Part shown: one piece after another, positions 1 through 10,766 of the stretch
How the letters are laid out: each line of letters begins with the position of its first letter
How positions within the stretch are numbered: the first letter of the stretch is position 1
Origin: Candidatus Falkowella caecavicola
GTDB taxonomy: Bacteria; Bacillota; Clostridia; Oscillospirales; Ruminococcaceae
Reading direction: 5' to 3'
Assembly: GCA_904420125.1 (NCBI GenBank)
Contig: CAJFUK010000029.1
Coordinates: forward strand, 53,941 to 117,940
Length of the DNA: 64,000 nucleotides
Program-made: the position numbers and the translations under genes
Notes under the pieces: generated by a model
Told to the model about the DNA's origin: nothing
Seen by the model: the letters and a program-made list of their open reading frames with translations, nothing else
Database searches by the model: none

Positions 1-2577
1 ACCGGCATTGACCAGGATTTTTGCGTCATTCTGATCCATCAGCTTATCTTTGGATACCAGCACTTCTCCCGTCTGAGGATCCACATAATCTTCTACCAGA
101 TAACGTCCTTCCAGACGGTCAGACAATGGCTCGATCACAGAGGTCTTGCCGTTGCCTCCTTCTGTAATCGTATACACCTCAATGCCCTCATGGGTATGGC
201 AGTCATTTTGCCGGATAATCACTTCCTGAGACACGTCGACCAGGCGGCGGGTCAGATAACCGGAGTCTGCAGTACGCAGCGCGGTATCGGCCAGACCTTT
301 TCGCGCACCACGGGAAGAAATGAAGTATTCCAGAATATTCAGGCCTTCACGGTAGTTGGCGCGGATCGGGATTTCAATCGTTGTACCGGAAGTATTGGCA
401 ATCAGTCCGCGCATACCGGCCAGCTGGCGGATCTGGTTGGCACTGCCTCGCGCACCGGAATCGGCCATCATGTTGATCGGATTGTACGGATCCAAATTTT
501 TCGCCAGCGCGTCCGCAACCTCTTCTGTTGTTCGGTTCCAGATAGCAATAACCTTGCTTCCGCGTTCGTCGTTGGTCATCAGACCCATCTGATATTCCTG
601 GGTAATCTCATCGATCTCCGCCTCTGCACGGGCGATAATTTCTTTTTTCTGCGGCGGGATGACCGCATCACAGACAGCGACTGTAATTCCGCTGCGTGTG
701 GAGTATTTAAAGCCCTGGGCCTTAATTTTATCTAACACATCGGCCGTTTTTGCCGTTCCATGCACACGGATACAACGGTCCACAATCTGTCCAAGCTGCT
801 TTTTGCCGACCTTGAAGGTGATTTCCAGGTCAAACATAGTAGCCGGATTGCTGCGATCGACATATCCAAGATCCTGCGGAATCGGTTCATTGAAGATAAT
901 CTGACCGACTGTCGCATCGATCATCCGTGTAATTTTCTGTTCGTTGACATATTTGCTGACCCGTACCTTAATGGGCGCATGCAGAGAAATTACGCCCTCG
1001 TTATAGGCCATCAGCGCTTCATTAAAGTCACGGAAACACTTACCCTCGCCCGGCTGTCCCTCTTTTTTGAGGGTCAGGTAATAGGAACCCAGTACCATGT
1101 CCTGTGTCGGAACCGTAACCGGACGGCCATCAGAAGGTTTCAAAAGGTTGTTGGCAGCCAGCATCAGGAACCGTGCCTCGGCCTGTGCCTCGGCAGAAAG
1201 CGGCACATGCACCGCCATCTGGTCACCGTCAAAGTCCGCGTTATACGCCGTACAGGCCAGCGGATGCAGTTTCAGCGCACGGCCTTCCACCAATACCGGT
1301 TCAAACGCCTGAATACCCAGCCTGTGCAGGGTAGGCGCACGGTTCAGGAGCACCGGATGCCCTTTAATGACGGTTTCCAGCGCATCCCAGACCTCATTAC
1401 GGGTCCGCTCCACCATTTTGCGCGCGCTTTTAATATTATTGGCTACGCCGGTTTCCACCAGGCGTTTCATAACAAAAGGCTTGAATAACTCAATCGCCAT
1501 TTCTTTAGGCAATCCGCACTGATACATCTTCAGTTCCGGTCCAACCACGATAACCGAACGGCCGGAATAGTCAACACGTTTACCCAGCAGGTTCTGACGG
1601 AACCGTCCCTGTTTTCCTTTGAGCATGTCGGAAAGGGATTTCAGCGGCCGGTTGTTCGGTCCAGTCACCGGACGGCCACGGCGGCCGTTGTCGATCAGAG
1701 CGTCCACCGCTTCCTGCAACATCCGTTTTTCATTGCGTACAATAATATCCGGCGCATTTAATTCCAACAGACGGCGCAGACGGTTGTTTCGGTTGATGAC
1801 GCGGCGATAGAGATCGTTCAGGTCCGAAGTTGCAAAACGTCCACCGTCAAGCTGTACCATCGGACGGATATCCGGAGGAATCACCGGAATAACATCCATG
1901 ATCATCCATTCCGGTCGGTTTCCAGACTGCAAAAATGCGTCTACAACTTCCAGACGGCGGGTGATTTTCAAACGTTTTTGTCCCTGTGCTGTTTCGAGTT
2001 CTTCTTTTAATTCAGCGGAAAGCTTTTCAAGATCAATTTCCTGCAGAAACTCTTTAATCGCCTCTGCACCCATGGAGGCCTTGAAATCATCTTCATATTT
2101 TTCCCGCATATCCGCATACTCTTTTTCAGACAGAAGCTGTCCTTTTTCGAGCACCGTATTGCCTGGATCCGTTACAATATATTTTGCAAAATACAGGACC
2201 TCTTCCAACCGTCTGGGGGAAATATCCAGAATCAGGCCCATCCGGGAAGGGATGCCCTTAAAATACCAGATATGAGATACTGGCGCTGCCAATTCAATAT
2301 GCCCCATCCGTTCGCGGCGCACTTTTGCACGCGTTACTTCAACGCCGCACTTATCACAGATTTTTCCTTTGTAACGGAGACGTTTATATTTTCCGCAATG
2401 GCATTCCCAGTCCTTGGTCGGGCCAAAAATACGTTCACAGAAAAGACCGTCGCGTTCCGGTTTTAAGGTACGGTAATTGATGGTTTCCGGCTTTTTGACC
2501 TCGCCGTAGGACCATTCTCTGATCTGCTCCGGAGAGGCTAAGCCTATCTTAATCGATGCAAATACGTTAAATTCCAA
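1..2577 (-). CDS. rpoC: DNA-directed RNA polymerase subunit beta' (5' part, runs off left edge)
   Basis: RpoC is the clamp and active-site half of the RNA polymerase core. The first 859 codons are visible and the frame is open to base 1, so the 3' part lies outside the window. The translation begins [18 protein letters not shown], the normal clostridial N-terminus. The zinc-binding CHCGKYK...CDKCG cluster lies near 2341-2420. The catalytic NADFDGD loop that holds the active-site magnesium lies near 1213-1245. The start is a TTG at 2577, with AGGGA about 8 bases upstream; no in-frame ATG fits the family N-terminus. It follows rpoB by 17 bp and must be cotranscribed with it. It looks intact as far as it goes. 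Confidence 0.97.
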   Translation of the reverse strand, partial: MEFNVFASIKIGLASPEQIREWSYGEVKKPETINYRTLKPERDGLFCERIFGPTKDWECHCGKYKRLRYKGKICDKCGVEVTRAKVRRERMGHIELAAPVSHIWYFKGIPSRMGLILDISPRRLEEVLYFAKYIVTDPGNTVLEKGQLLSEKEYADMREKYEDDFKASMGAEAIKEFLQEIDLEKLSAELKEELETAQGQKRLKITRRLEVVDAFLQSGNRPEWMIMDVIPVIPPDIRPMVQLDGGRFATSDLNDLYRRVINRNNRLRRLLELNAPDIIVRNEKRMLQEAVDALIDNGRRGRPVTGPNNRPLKSLSDMLKGKQGRFRQNLLGKRVDYSGRSVIVVGPELKMYQCGLPKEMAIELFKPFVMKRLVETGVANNIKSARKMVERTRNEVWDALETVIKGHPVLLNRAPTLHRLGIQAFEPVLVEGRALKLHPLACTAYNADFDGDQMAVHVPLSAEAQAEARFLMLAANNLLKPSDGRPVTVPTQDMVLGSYYLTLKKEGQPGEGKCFRDFNEALMAYNEGVISLHAPIKVRVSKYVNEQKITRMIDATVGQIIFNEPIPQDLGYVDRSNPATMFDLEITFKVGKKQLGQIVDRCIRVHGTAKTADVLDKIKAQGFKYSTRSGITVAVCDAVIPPQKKEIIARAEAEIDEITQEYQMGLMTNDERGSKVIAIWNRTTEEVADALAKNLDPYNPINMMADSGARGSANQIRQLAGMRGLIANTSGTTIEIPIRANYREGLNILEYFISSRGARKGLADTALRTADSGYLTRRLVDVSQEVIIRQNDCHTHEGIEVYTITEGGNGKTSVIEPLSDRLEGRYLVEDYVDPQTGEVLVSKDKLMDQNDAKILVNAG

Positions 2578-2594
2578 ATCCGTCCCTACTTTCT

Positions 2595-5500
2595 TTAAAA
2601 TATATCGTCACTGTCGTCATAGGAATCTTCTTCGTCCTCGTCAAAGAAGTCGGAATCATCCTCGAAATGATCCAAATCCTCGAGCGCACGCTCCTCTGTG
2701 CCGAATCCGTCCAGATCCTCTTCCAGCGGAAGATCAGCGAAAGCCTCGTCATCAAGGTTTTGAATATCAATATCGTCATCAAAGGTCTGTTTCAGGTCAA
2801 TTTCCTGATTATCCTTATCCAGTACACGGACATCCAGTGCCAGAGACTGCAGCTCTTTGATCAGCACTTTAAAGGCTTCCGGCGCGCCCGGTTTCGGCAC
2901 ATTCTGCCCTTTGACAATGGCCTCGTAGGTCTTAACTCTTCCGACCACGTCGTCAGATTTCACTGTCAGGATTTCCTGCAGAATATAAGCCGCACCGTAT
3001 GCCTCCAGCGCCCAAACTTCCATCTCTCCGAAACGCTGGCCGCCGAACTGCGCCTTACCGCCGAGCGGCTGCTGTGTGACCAGAGAATACGGGCCTGTGG
3101 AACGCGCATGGATTTTATCATCAACCAGATGATGCAGTTTCAGGAAGTACATATAACCAACCGTAATCGGGTTATCAAATGGTTCTCCGGTCCGACCGTC
3201 ATAGAGGATGGTCTTTCCGTCTTCCCGGAGGCCTGCCTGGCGGAAACATTCGCGGATATCATCCTCATGCGCACCGTCAAAAACCGGCGTCATAATCTTC
3301 CATCCCAGTGCAGCCGCCGCACGGCCGAGATGCACTTCCAGAACCTGTCCAATATTCATTCGGGACGGAACACCCAGCGGATTCAGTACAATATCCAGCG
3401 GACGTCCATCCGGCAAAAACGGCATGTCTTCCTGGGGCAAAATTCTGGAAACGACACCCTTGTTTCCATGGCGTCCCGCCATTTTATCGCCTACGCTGAG
3501 CTTTCTCTTCTGCGCAATGTAGCAGCGCACCACCATATTGACGCCGGGACTCAGCTCATCGCAGTTCTCACGGGTAAAGACTTTTACATCGACAATGATG
3601 CCGTACTCGCCGTGCGGCACCTTCAAAGATGTGTCCCGCACCTCTCTGGCCTTTTCTCCAAAGATAGCGCGCAGCAGACGTTCTTCCGCCGTCAGTTCGG
3701 TCTCACCTTTCGGCGTGACCTTGCCGACCAGAATGTCTCCCGAACGCACTTCCGCGCCGATCCGAATGATCCCGCGCTCGTCCAGATCGCGGAGCGCATC
3801 CTCGCCCACGTTGGGGATTTCACGGGTAATTTCTTCTGGACCGAGTTTGGTGTCACGAGCTTCGATCTCATATTCTTCAATATGAATCGAGGTATACACA
3901 TCGTCCCGTACCAGTTTTTCATTGATCAGGACCGCATCCTCGTAGTTATATCCTTCCCAGGTCATAAAACCGATCAGGGCGTTTTTACCCAGACTGATTT
4001 CACCGTCAGCAGTAGCCGGTCCATCCGCAATCACCTGTCCGACCTGAATCTGTTCCCCTTTATTCACGATCGGGCGCTGATTCACACAGGTACCCTGATT
4101 GGAACGGAGGAATTTCAGCATCTCATACGAATGATTGATGCCGTCCGCATCCCGGATGACCACTTCATTGGCCGACACGCGGACAACCTCTCCCGCGTGT
4201 TTGGAAACGACGGCAACGCCGGAGTCAACTGCTGCTTTATACTCCATGCCGGTGCCGACAATCGGAGATTCCGTCTTAATCAGCGGCACAGCCTGACGCT
4301 GCATGTTCGCGCCCATCAACGCACGGTTTGCATCATCGTTCTCTAAGAACGGGATCATCGCCGTCGCCACGGAAACAACCATTTTCGGTGATACGTCCAT
4401 ATAATCTACATTTTCACGCGGGATTTCAAGGATCTGGTCGCGCACACGGGCATTAACACGGGGACGCGCAAATTTATGATCCTCGGTTAACGGTTCGTTG
4501 GCCTGTGCAACGACAAAATTTTCTTCCATATCGGCGGTCATATAATAAACTTCATCCATGACGACGCCGGTTTCCTTATCCACCTTGCGGTAAGGGGCTT
4601 CAATAAAACCATATTCATTAATCCGCGCAAAACTTGCCAGATAGGAAATCAAACCGATATTCGGACCTTCCGGGGTCTCAATCGGGCACATACGGCCATA
4701 ATGGCTGTAGTGTACGTCGCGGACCTCGAATCCGGCACGGTCACGGGACAGACCACCGGGTCCCAGCGCAGAAAGACGCCGCTTGTGGGTCAGCTCTGCG
4801 AGCGGATTGGTCTGGTCCATAAACTGGGACAACGGAGAGGAACCAAAAAATTCCTTGATGGAAGCAACCACCGGGCGGATATTGATCAGGCCCTGGGGGG
4901 TCATCACTTCCGCATCCTGTGTCTGCAAGGTCATCCGTTCACGGATAACCCGTTCCATTCTAGAAAAACCGATCCGGAACTGATTCTGGAGCAATTCTCC
5001 CACTGAACGGATCCGGCGGTTACCCAGATGGTCAATATCGTCCACGCTACCGATGCCCATCGCCAGGTTATTCATATAGTTAATCGTCGCATAAATATCA
5101 TCAATGATAATGTGTTTCGGGATCAGGTCATCCAAATGCTTTTGAATCAGTTCCCGAAGCTCTTCGTCTGAAGAAGCGCTCTCCAGCAGCTGCCGGAGCA
5201 CTTTAAAGCGAACTTTCTCGTTGACGCCAAGTTCGGTGCAGTCAAAGCTGACAAACGGGGCGATATCAACCATTCCGTTGGAGAAAACCTTGACTTCTTT
5301 TCCCTCAACGTCCAGATATACCGTATCTACACCCGCGCGCTCGATCTCTTCTGCCTTGGCATGGGTGATGAGTTCTCCTGCATCCGCCAGCAATTCTCCG
5401 GTCATCTCGTTAATCACCGGACGGGCCAGTACTTGTCCAGTCAGCCGGCCAGAAATTGCCAGTTTTTGATTGTATTTATACCGGCCTACACGGGAAAGAT

Positions 5501-6353
5501 CATAACGCCGGTCATCGAAAAACAGATTCCGCAGATGAGTCACTGCGCTTTCCACCGTCGGCGGTTCGCCTGGGCGCAACTTGCGGTATACCTCCAGCAG
5601 GGCCTCTTCCCCGTTTTTGGTATTATCTTTATTGGTGATGGTCTGGACAATCCGTTCGTCCTCACCGAAGATTTCGTAGATTTCGCTGTCGGTGCCGTTT
5701 TTATTGGTAAAAACGTCCGCAGTGTCCGCTACCGGCCCGTCCTTGATCCGAAGCAGCGCGCGCAGAAAAACCGTAATCGGAATTTTCCGATTTTTATCAA
5801 TCCGCACATAAAAAATATCATTGGAATCGGTCTCATATTCCAGCCATGCGCCGCGGTTTGGAATGACAGTGGAAGTAAAAAGCTTTTTACCTGTCTTATC
5901 ATAGGTAAAATTATAATAGACACCCGGAGAACGTACCAGCTGGGAAACGATGACACGTTCTGCACCGTTAATGACAAAAGTACCGCTGTCGGTCATCAGC
6001 GGGAAATCTCCCATATAAATTTCCTGCTCTTTGACCTCCCCGGTCTCCCGGTTGATCAAACGTGCTTTCACACGCAGGGGAGCCGCATAAGTCACATCGC
6101 GTTCCTTACATTCGGTCACTGTGTATTTAGGGGTTTCATCCAACTTGTAATCGACAAATTGCAAAACCAGATTCCCGGTATAGTCCGTAATATCGGACAT
6201 ATCCCTGAAAACTTCTTTCAGCCCCTCGTTCAGAAACCAGTTGTAAGAATTTTTCTGCACCTCAATCAGGTTTGGCATCTCCAAAACCTCATTGATCCGT
6301 GCAAAACTCATTCTGGTGTTTTTACCCACTTTTACAGGCTTGACATTCACCAT
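2595..6353 (-). CDS. rpoB: DNA-directed RNA polymerase subunit beta
   Basis: RpoB is the second large core subunit of RNA polymerase, 1252 aa here, normal for Firmicutes. The N-terminus [17 protein letters not shown] and the C-terminal block [20 protein letters not shown] are typical. The rifampicin-binding segment reads [20 protein letters not shown], with the usual D, H and S residues and no obvious resistance change. An acidic tail rich in D and E ends the protein. The reading frame opens at 6374, but I choose the ATG at 6353: GGAGTG lies 9 bases before it and it matches the family start. rplJL are not upstream; a divergent gene is, so rpoBC is driven by its own promoter at 6522-6550. Confidence 0.98.
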   Translation of the reverse strand: MVNVKPVKVGKNTRMSFARINEVLEMPNLIEVQKNSYNWFLNEGLKEVFRDMSDITDYTGNLVLQFVDYKLDETPKYTVTECKERDVTYAAPLRVKARLINRETGEVKEQEIYMGDFPLMTDSGTFVINGAERVIVSQLVRSPGVYYNFTYDKTGKKLFTSTVIPNRGAWLEYETDSNDIFYVRIDKNRKIPITVFLRALLRIKDGPVADTADVFTNKNGTDSEIYEIFGEDERIVQTITNKDNTKNGEEALLEVYRKLRPGEPPTVESAVTHLRNLFFDDRRYDLSRVGRYKYNQKLAISGRLTGQVLARPVINEMTGELLADAGELITHAKAEEIERAGVDTVYLDVEGKEVKVFSNGMVDIAPFVSFDCTELGVNEKVRFKVLRQLLESASSDEELRELIQKHLDDLIPKHIIIDDIYATINYMNNLAMGIGSVDDIDHLGNRRIRSVGELLQNQFRIGFSRMERVIRERMTLQTQDAEVMTPQGLINIRPVVASIKEFFGSSPLSQFMDQTNPLAELTHKRRLSALGPGGLSRDRAGFEVRDVHYSHYGRMCPIETPEGPNIGLISYLASFARINEYGFIEAPYRKVDKETGVVMDEVYYMTADMEENFVVAQANEPLTEDHKFARPRVNARVRDQILEIPRENVDYMDVSPKMVVSVATAMIPFLENDDANRALMGANMQRQAVPLIKTESPIVGTGMEYKAAVDSGVAVVSKHAGEVVRVSANEVVIRDADGINHSYEMLKFLRSNQGTCVNQRPIVNKGEQIQVGQVIADGPATADGEISLGKNALIGFMTWEGYNYEDAVLINEKLVRDDVYTSIHIEEYEIEARDTKLGPEEITREIPNVGEDALRDLDERGIIRIGAEVRSGDILVGKVTPKGETELTAEERLLRAIFGEKAREVRDTSLKVPHGEYGIIVDVKVFTRENCDELSPGVNMVVRCYIAQKRKLSVGDKMAGRHGNKGVVSRILPQEDMPFLPDGRPLDIVLNPLGVPSRMNIGQVLEVHLGRAAAALGWKIMTPVFDGAHEDDIRECFRQAGLREDGKTILYDGRTGEPFDNPITVGYMYFLKLHHLVDDKIHARSTGPYSLVTQQPLGGKAQFGGQRFGEMEVWALEAYGAAYILQEILTVKSDDVVGRVKTYEAIVKGQNVPKPGAPEAFKVLIKELQSLALDVRVLDKDNQEIDLKQTFDDDIDIQNLDDEAFADLPLEEDLDGFGTEERALEDLDHFEDDSDFFDEDEEDSYDDSDDIF

Positions 6354-6521
6354 AGGCGCAATCACTCCAATCATCTATCTCTGCAAAAGACACCGCTGCC
6401 GGCAATTAACCCGTTCCATAATTTTTTCATATTTTATCAAAATACCTGTTGCATTTACAGTTTTCTTGTGTTATAATAACTACAAAGTAAGCTATAAATG
6501 TCCATTATGATACAGATTATT

Positions 6522-6550
6522 ATTCTATCATAATCTGTTGATTTTGTCAA
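6522..6550 (-). promoter_or_regulatory. Sigma-A promoter of rpoBC
   Basis: On the minus strand TTGACA (6545-6550) and TAGAAT (6522-6527) are separated by exactly 17 bp. The start site would fall near 6515, giving a leader of about 160 bases. The rest of the 6375-6800 interval shows no gene. Confidence 0.85.
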
Positions 6551-6800
6551 CCATTTAAAATCAATTTCTATGCCTTTTTCTGAGAAAGTGTTTTTTGCCA
6601 GTGGCAGAAAACCTTATTTTTTTATCAGGCAACAGCGGCATTGCCTATGCAGCGTTGTTACAGAGAGCCGTTTGTATTTTACTGTTATTCTTCCTAATTA
6701 TATATGGATTCTGAAACGCCCATATCCAGTCTGCTTCAGATAAAGCGAGCGGAGTATCCCATTGTCTATCATTAACCAAATATAAAGGAGCTGGTTGATT

Positions 6801-7172
6801 ATGGCTGAATTTTCAGGTATTCTGGTTTGGACCCTTGTCAGTGAATGTCCGATCCCCGCTGACGTTAACGAATTGCTGGTCAACGGCGAGGTAGCTGTGG
6901 CTGCCTATAAGACCTTCCGGGACAGCGCAATTTTTACCAATAAGCGGCTGATCGTGCGGGACGCTCAGGGGCTTACGGGTAAAAAAGTGGAGGTTTACTC
7001 CCTTCCTTATTCCTCGATTCTCATGTGGTCAACGGAAAATGCCGGAAAACTTTTGGATTTCAATACCGAAGTAGAGCTTTGGACGCATGCCGGGCATATT
7101 AAAATTAGCTTGCAGCGGGGTGTTGATATTCGCCGGTTTGACCGGTTGATTGCCAATGCTCTGCTATCATAG
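6801..7172 (+). CDS. PH-domain-like small cytoplasmic protein
   Basis: A 123-aa protein without signal peptide or membrane segment. Stretches such as ILVNGEVAVAAYKTFRD-like, IFTNKRLIVRD and LPYSSILMWSTEN have the alternating beta pattern of bacterial PH-like (bPH_1/YvbH-type) domains, where a strand reading FTNKRLI is characteristic; a C-terminal helix follows. Function is unknown; the fold assignment is from pattern only. The frame opens at a TTG (6795), but ATG 6801 has AGGAG 10 bases upstream and is preferred. It is a single gene, divergent from rpoB and convergent with spoIIIAH, and ends in a strong shared terminator. Confidence 0.75.
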   Translation: MAEFSGILVWTLVSECPIPADVNELLVNGEVAVAAYKTFRDSAIFTNKRLIVRDAQGLTGKKVEVYSLPYSSILMWSTENAGKLLDFNTEVELWTHAGHIKISLQRGVDIRRFDRLIANALLS

Positions 7173-7192
7173 TTAAAAATAGTCCGCCGGGC

Positions 7193-7258
7193 TGGTTCAT
7201 GATCAAAAAAAAACTCCTTTTGCTGTAGGCAAAAGGAGTTTTTTTTGATCATGAACCA
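7193..7258. terminator. Long bidirectional terminator hairpin
   Basis: Arms of about 30 bp (GGTTCATGATC, A-run, CTCCTTTTGC and its complement) surround the loop TGTAG. The A-run and T-run give a U-tract in both directions, so it serves the PH-domain gene and the spoIIIA operon. The arms differ by one base in the A/T run. Confidence 0.92.
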
Positions 7259-7287
7259 TTTGCTGCATATCAAACAGCCCATTGAAC

Positions 7288-7830
7288 TTATTTTACTTCT
7301 GTGATGGTAATATTGGTCGCGTCCACATCCACTTCCCCGACAATGATATCCTTGATCTGGGCTGCCTGAGCGGCGTCCAGTCCCTCTGTTTTGACAACTA
7401 CCGTTGCCGTTTCCCCGTCCAGATAAGCCAGACAGTCTGCAAATCCCTGGGCTTTGACCAGATTTTCGATCTTGCTCTCGCTCTCGACCAGCTGTGTCAG
7501 TTCCAGTGCCTCTGCGGCGGCGGTTTGTGCATCCGTTGCAGACAGGTCTACCGACTCAAAAATACTTTTTAAGGTTTGGGTAGCCTCCTCACGGCTCTTT
7601 TGACGGTTGAGCCGTGCAGAAGCAAAATAATCGTCTGTTTCCGCCGCTACAAGCTGTGCGTCCCCGTAATTTTTTCCCTCCTCCTGTTGCAGCTGTTCCA
7701 GATAATTGGTTGTCAGCAAGTCCTCCCCAGTCTGAGCGAACTGCCAGTTTAAATAAATCGCAACGCCCAGAATCATTACCAGGGATGCCAGTACAATCTG
7801 TTTTTTACCAATAATCATGTTCATTTTCAT
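7288..7830 (-). CDS. spoIIIAH: Stage III sporulation protein AH
   Basis: SpoIIIAH is the mother-cell half of the SpoIIIAH-SpoIIQ channel that joins mother cell and forespore during engulfment. The 180-aa protein has one N-terminal membrane segment (about residues 8-28, KKQIVLASLVMILGVAIYL), then a variable acidic linker. A C-terminal ring-building (YscJ/FliF-like) domain ends in VDATNITITEVK. Length and layout fit the family. It is the last gene of the operon, 28 bp after spoIIIAG, and ends at the bidirectional terminator. The start has AGAGGGGCG upstream. Confidence 0.95.
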   Translation of the reverse strand: MKMNMIIGKKQIVLASLVMILGVAIYLNWQFAQTGEDLLTTNYLEQLQQEEGKNYGDAQLVAAETDDYFASARLNRQKSREEATQTLKSIFESVDLSATDAQTAAAEALELTQLVESESKIENLVKAQGFADCLAYLDGETATVVVKTEGLDAAQAAQIKDIIVGEVDVDATNITITEVK

Positions 7831-7858
7831 TTTTCTGCGCCCCTCTGCTTTTATTGAA

Positions 7859-8461
7859 TTAATTGCTGTGTCCTGTCATTGTTCCGGAAGTGTTTGCAGG
7901 CAGAACACAGACCTGCAGTGCGGAGATTCCCAATGCCGTCATCGCTGCTTCCGTCACCTGTTCTTTAATTGATGCGCGCGTCCCCCCTTCGCATAGAATA
8001 ATAACACCTTGTATCGTAGGCTCCCGCCTTGTCACCAGCAGGGCCTGTTTCCCGTCGGGACCATCTATCAAGACCGTGCTTTCTTCCCGGCTGGCCCGTT
8101 CAGAAATCTTTTCTGTATTGGTTCCATTAAAATCCTTGGTCTGGTCCACATCGGTCCGTTTTGTATTAGCATAGACATATTCCGTATCGCTCTCCAGCGT
8201 AATCATCACCTGCACTTTCCCGATTCCCTCTGCTCCGCTCAGAATTTCCTCCAGCTGTTTTTCCAGATTAGAGGCATATTCCTGGGCATACGTATCTGAC
8301 TGTGCGGAAGGAAGGCTGGATCCACTGGTTTTGGTTTCCTTTTGATCCGCGCCCCATCCCGAAATAAAGATCAGAAAAATTCCCAGCATGCCTGCTGCAA
8401 ACAGGAGCGTCATTCGTTTGTCCTTCTTCCACAATCCCTTCCATTTTTCCAGCATCTTCAT
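7859..8461 (-). CDS. spoIIIAG: Stage III sporulation protein AG
   Basis: SpoIIIAG forms a large ring of the feeding-tube complex in the mother-cell membrane. The 200-aa protein has a short cytoplasmic N-terminus with Lys/Trp, one membrane helix (about 18-36, LLFAAGMLGIFLIFISGWG) and a periplasmic-side ring domain with the typical GIGKVQVMITLES and IQGVIILCEGG segments. The ATG at 8461 overlaps the stop of spoIIIAF (ATGA), which suggests translational coupling. No defect is visible. Confidence 0.95.
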   Translation of the reverse strand: MKMLEKWKGLWKKDKRMTLLFAAGMLGIFLIFISGWGADQKETKTSGSSLPSAQSDTYAQEYASNLEKQLEEILSGAEGIGKVQVMITLESDTEYVYANTKRTDVDQTKDFNGTNTEKISERASREESTVLIDGPDGKQALLVTRREPTIQGVIILCEGGTRASIKEQVTEAAMTALGISALQVCVLPANTSGTMTGHSN

Positions 8462-8961
8462 CCATCCTGTCCTGTTTGTGATTCCTGGGCTCCGCTGTAT
8501 GTAATCTGCGGGAGCACTCCCATATTCTTTTCTATCAGTGCTGAAACCGCTCCGGTATCGACCCCGGAAGGAAGTACAACCCTGATATCACTAATAAATA
8601 TGCGGTTATCCTGATCAATAGTCATATTTACTGCAACTTTTTCAAAAGAATGTCCGGCCTCGGTCAGCAGGCGTTCGGTTTCCGCGCCGAGCCGGGCGGC
8701 TGTCACATCCAGTACCTGCTGCGTCACAACGTCTTCGAGCTGACTGCTGTCTGCTTGCGGGGCATAGGAAACAGCGGCGGAAAAATCCAAATCAATCTCA
8801 CCACTGACGAACGGAGATACCAGACAAAGGATAAACAAAAGACTGATAGTAAATTGAATGCTCTTTTCAATCTTTCCCTTCGGGACCAGCATACCAAAAA
8901 CCGCTGTTCCGATCAGGGTCAGGCAGATTGCAAACGCCCATTCCCGGATTCCCTGCATCAT
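8458..8961 (-). CDS. spoIIIAF: Stage III sporulation protein AF
   Basis: SpoIIIAF is a small membrane protein with a ring-forming soluble domain in the SpoIIIA-SpoIIQ complex. The 167-aa product has two close hydrophobic helices (about residues 8-24 and 34-53) and a soluble C-terminal part. The frame is open further upstream, but that part is the shadow of spoIIIAE. The double ATG at 8961/8958 overlaps the spoIIIAE stop and matches the family N-terminus (REWAFAICLTLIGT). It overlaps spoIIIAG by 4 bases. Confidence 0.93.
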   Translation of the reverse strand: MMQGIREWAFAICLTLIGTAVFGMLVPKGKIEKSIQFTISLLFILCLVSPFVSGEIDLDFSAAVSYAPQADSSQLEDVVTQQVLDVTAARLGAETERLLTEAGHSFEKVAVNMTIDQDNRIFISDIRVVLPSGVDTGAVSALIEKNMGVLPQITYSGAQESQTGQDG

Positions 8962-10109
8962 AATGACATCCCCAATACCAGTAAAATTGTAATGGATACA
9001 ATGAACAAAAGACAAAAGCAAACCAGCATGCCCACGAGAATAGAGAGCACCTCTCCGGCTGCTCGAAGCATACCGGGCAGTTTTTCCACGCCCAAAAGAT
9101 CTCCCGCGCCGGCCGCCAGGTGCAGAGAGCCAATGAAAAACAAAGCAGCCAGAATATCCGGAAGAAAAGCGAATAAACAAACGATAATGCCGAAGGCGCC
9201 AACCGTGGAACGCATCAGCCCCAGGCACCCCTGAATGGAGTTGAGCGCCTCGCTGACAGCGCCTCCAACGACGGGAATAAAACTTCCGATCAAAAATTTA
9301 GCCGTCTTGTTGGTAACAGTGTCTGCGGATGCCGTCACCATGCTTTGTACCCCAAACACACCGACAAAGATGGTCATCGAAAGCCCCATGGCCCAGAGAA
9401 CTGTTTTTTTAACCGTGCCAGCAATACCGCTGATATTTAGCCGGCCGCTGACAGACCCGGTGATACAAAAAGCCAGATAAATCCCCAGCAGCGGTACCAG
9501 TACTGCGGAAGCAAACTGTGCAATCCCCTGGATCACGCCGAACAATACCGTATGATAGAGCATTCCGGAAGCAGGTTTTCCAGAAGCTGCCGCTGTCCCT
9601 GCGAATACAGGAACAAAGGTCAGCAGAAAATCACTCCCCTGCTGCAAAGTCCGGGCACAGTTCTGAATACAGCTTGTCACCGGCGGCAGGATTACGCCGC
9701 AGGCGCAGAGCATCCCCACCGCCTGAAATACACGGGACAGCCCGCTGTCCTCCCCCTCTGTCTGCAGCGCGGATAAAAGGCTGCAGATCAGCATAACGCC
9801 AATGCAGGCGACCAGCAGGCGGAGCGGGCGAGCCGCCTGTTCTTTGGCCTGCCGCAGCAAATTTTGAAAAAAATCGAATAAATCAAAGTCCATTAACGCG
9901 CTGGACTGTACGCTGTCTATCCCGTTTTCCGAAAGCTCCCGCCTGACGCCATCCGGGAGTTCATCCATCAGCCTGTCCGCCCCGGACGCCCGCATCTGTT
10001 CTTCCAGCAGAGCTTCTTCATCCCATATTTCTTCCGCAGCCTGTACCTGCGGCAAAAAACAGATCAGGCAAAGGACCACAACGAATAAAATTTTGACTGC
10101 CTTTTTCAT
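8958..10109 (-). CDS. spoIIIAE: Stage III sporulation protein AE
   Basis: SpoIIIAE is the multi-pass membrane protein of the SpoIIIA complex, probably part of the transport pore in the mother-cell membrane. The 383-aa protein starts with a signal peptide (MKKAVKILFVVVLCLICFLP, cleavage near VQA-AEE) followed by about seven hydrophobic segments. The conserved IGSFIPVVGGAVSEAL motif is near residue 273. The start has AGAGGA upstream. The stop overlaps the start of spoIIIAF. Confidence 0.95.
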   Translation of the reverse strand: MKKAVKILFVVVLCLICFLPQVQAAEEIWDEEALLEEQMRASGADRLMDELPDGVRRELSENGIDSVQSSALMDFDLFDFFQNLLRQAKEQAARPLRLLVACIGVMLICSLLSALQTEGEDSGLSRVFQAVGMLCACGVILPPVTSCIQNCARTLQQGSDFLLTFVPVFAGTAAASGKPASGMLYHTVLFGVIQGIAQFASAVLVPLLGIYLAFCITGSVSGRLNISGIAGTVKKTVLWAMGLSMTIFVGVFGVQSMVTASADTVTNKTAKFLIGSFIPVVGGAVSEALNSIQGCLGLMRSTVGAFGIIVCLFAFLPDILAALFFIGSLHLAAGAGDLLGVEKLPGMLRAAGEVLSILVGMLVCFCLLFIVSITILLVLGMSL

Positions 10110-10139
10110 TTCTGTTCCTCTTCTGCTTTCCTGTATGTT

Positions 10140-10535
10140 CTATATTGTAATTAATGAAAATGCCATATCCGCCAGTTTTGTAAACATAGGCAGCGAGATC
10201 ACCAGCACACTGATCCGCCCGGCCAGCTCCACCTTTCCTGCAACCGCGCTTTGTCCGGCGTCCCTGCAGGTATCCGCCCCCAACTGGGTGACATAACAGA
10301 TTCCCAGGCACTTGATGGCAGCTTCCGTATAGCTGCCCTGGATATTGGCTCTGTCCACCAGACTTTCCAGCGTCGAAAGCGCGGGGGACAGATTGGAAAG
10401 CAGCAGAAAAAAGATCAGGCATCCCGCCCCCAGTCCAACCAGCAGCGCCATCTCCGGCCGATAGGACTTTAACAGCAGTGCCAATGCTGAGGCAACCAGT
10501 CCAATGCCGATCACCGGCAGTAAATCTCCCAGCAT
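10140..10535 (-). CDS. spoIIIAD: Stage III sporulation protein AD
   Basis: A 131-aa hydrophobic protein with about four membrane segments. GADTCRDAGQSAVAGKVELAGR is close to the family signature (shown here without its last residues: GADTCRDAGQSA). The open frame extends 16 codons further upstream, but the ATG at 10535 has a G-rich ribosome binding site 6 bases before it and gives the usual length. It lies 13 bp after spoIIIAC and 30 bp before spoIIIAE. Confidence 0.93.
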   Translation of the reverse strand: MLGDLLPVIGIGLVASALALLLKSYRPEMALLVGLGAGCLIFFLLLSNLSPALSTLESLVDRANIQGSYTEAAIKCLGICYVTQLGADTCRDAGQSAVAGKVELAGRISVLVISLPMFTKLADMAFSLITI

Positions 10536-10548
10536 CCCGATCCCCCCG

Positions 10549-10746
10549 TTACCAGAGTCCAAACAGGGACTTAACTGTTTCAAACAAATCGCTGATCTGA
10601 TAAACGATCATCATCAAAACTACGATCAGCCCCGCAAGGGTGGTCATCATCGCCTGTTCTTCCCGTCCGGAACGTGTCAGCAGCTGGTTAAGCACTGCGA
10701 CAATAATTCCGATTGCGGCAATTCGAAAGATAAAATCTACATCCAT
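10549..10746 (-). CDS. spoIIIAC: Stage III sporulation protein AC
   Basis: A 65-aa protein with two membrane helices joined by a short charged loop (SGREEQAM), the standard size of SpoIIIAC, which resembles a half of SpoIIIAD. I choose the ATG at 10746 (MDVDFIFRIAAIGIIVAVLN) because AAAGGACGG lies just upstream and the longer frame overlaps spoIIIAB. Confidence 0.93.
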   Translation of the reverse strand: MDVDFIFRIAAIGIIVAVLNQLLTRSGREEQAMMTTLAGLIVVLMMIVYQISDLFETVKSLFGLW

Positions 10747-10766
10747 GTCTGTTTCCGTCCTTTCCT

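Noticed and set aside
2667..4346. 559-codon open frame on the plus strand
   Set aside because: It lies wholly antisense to rpoB, has no ribosome site and no family features; it is a shadow of the conserved gene's codon bias.
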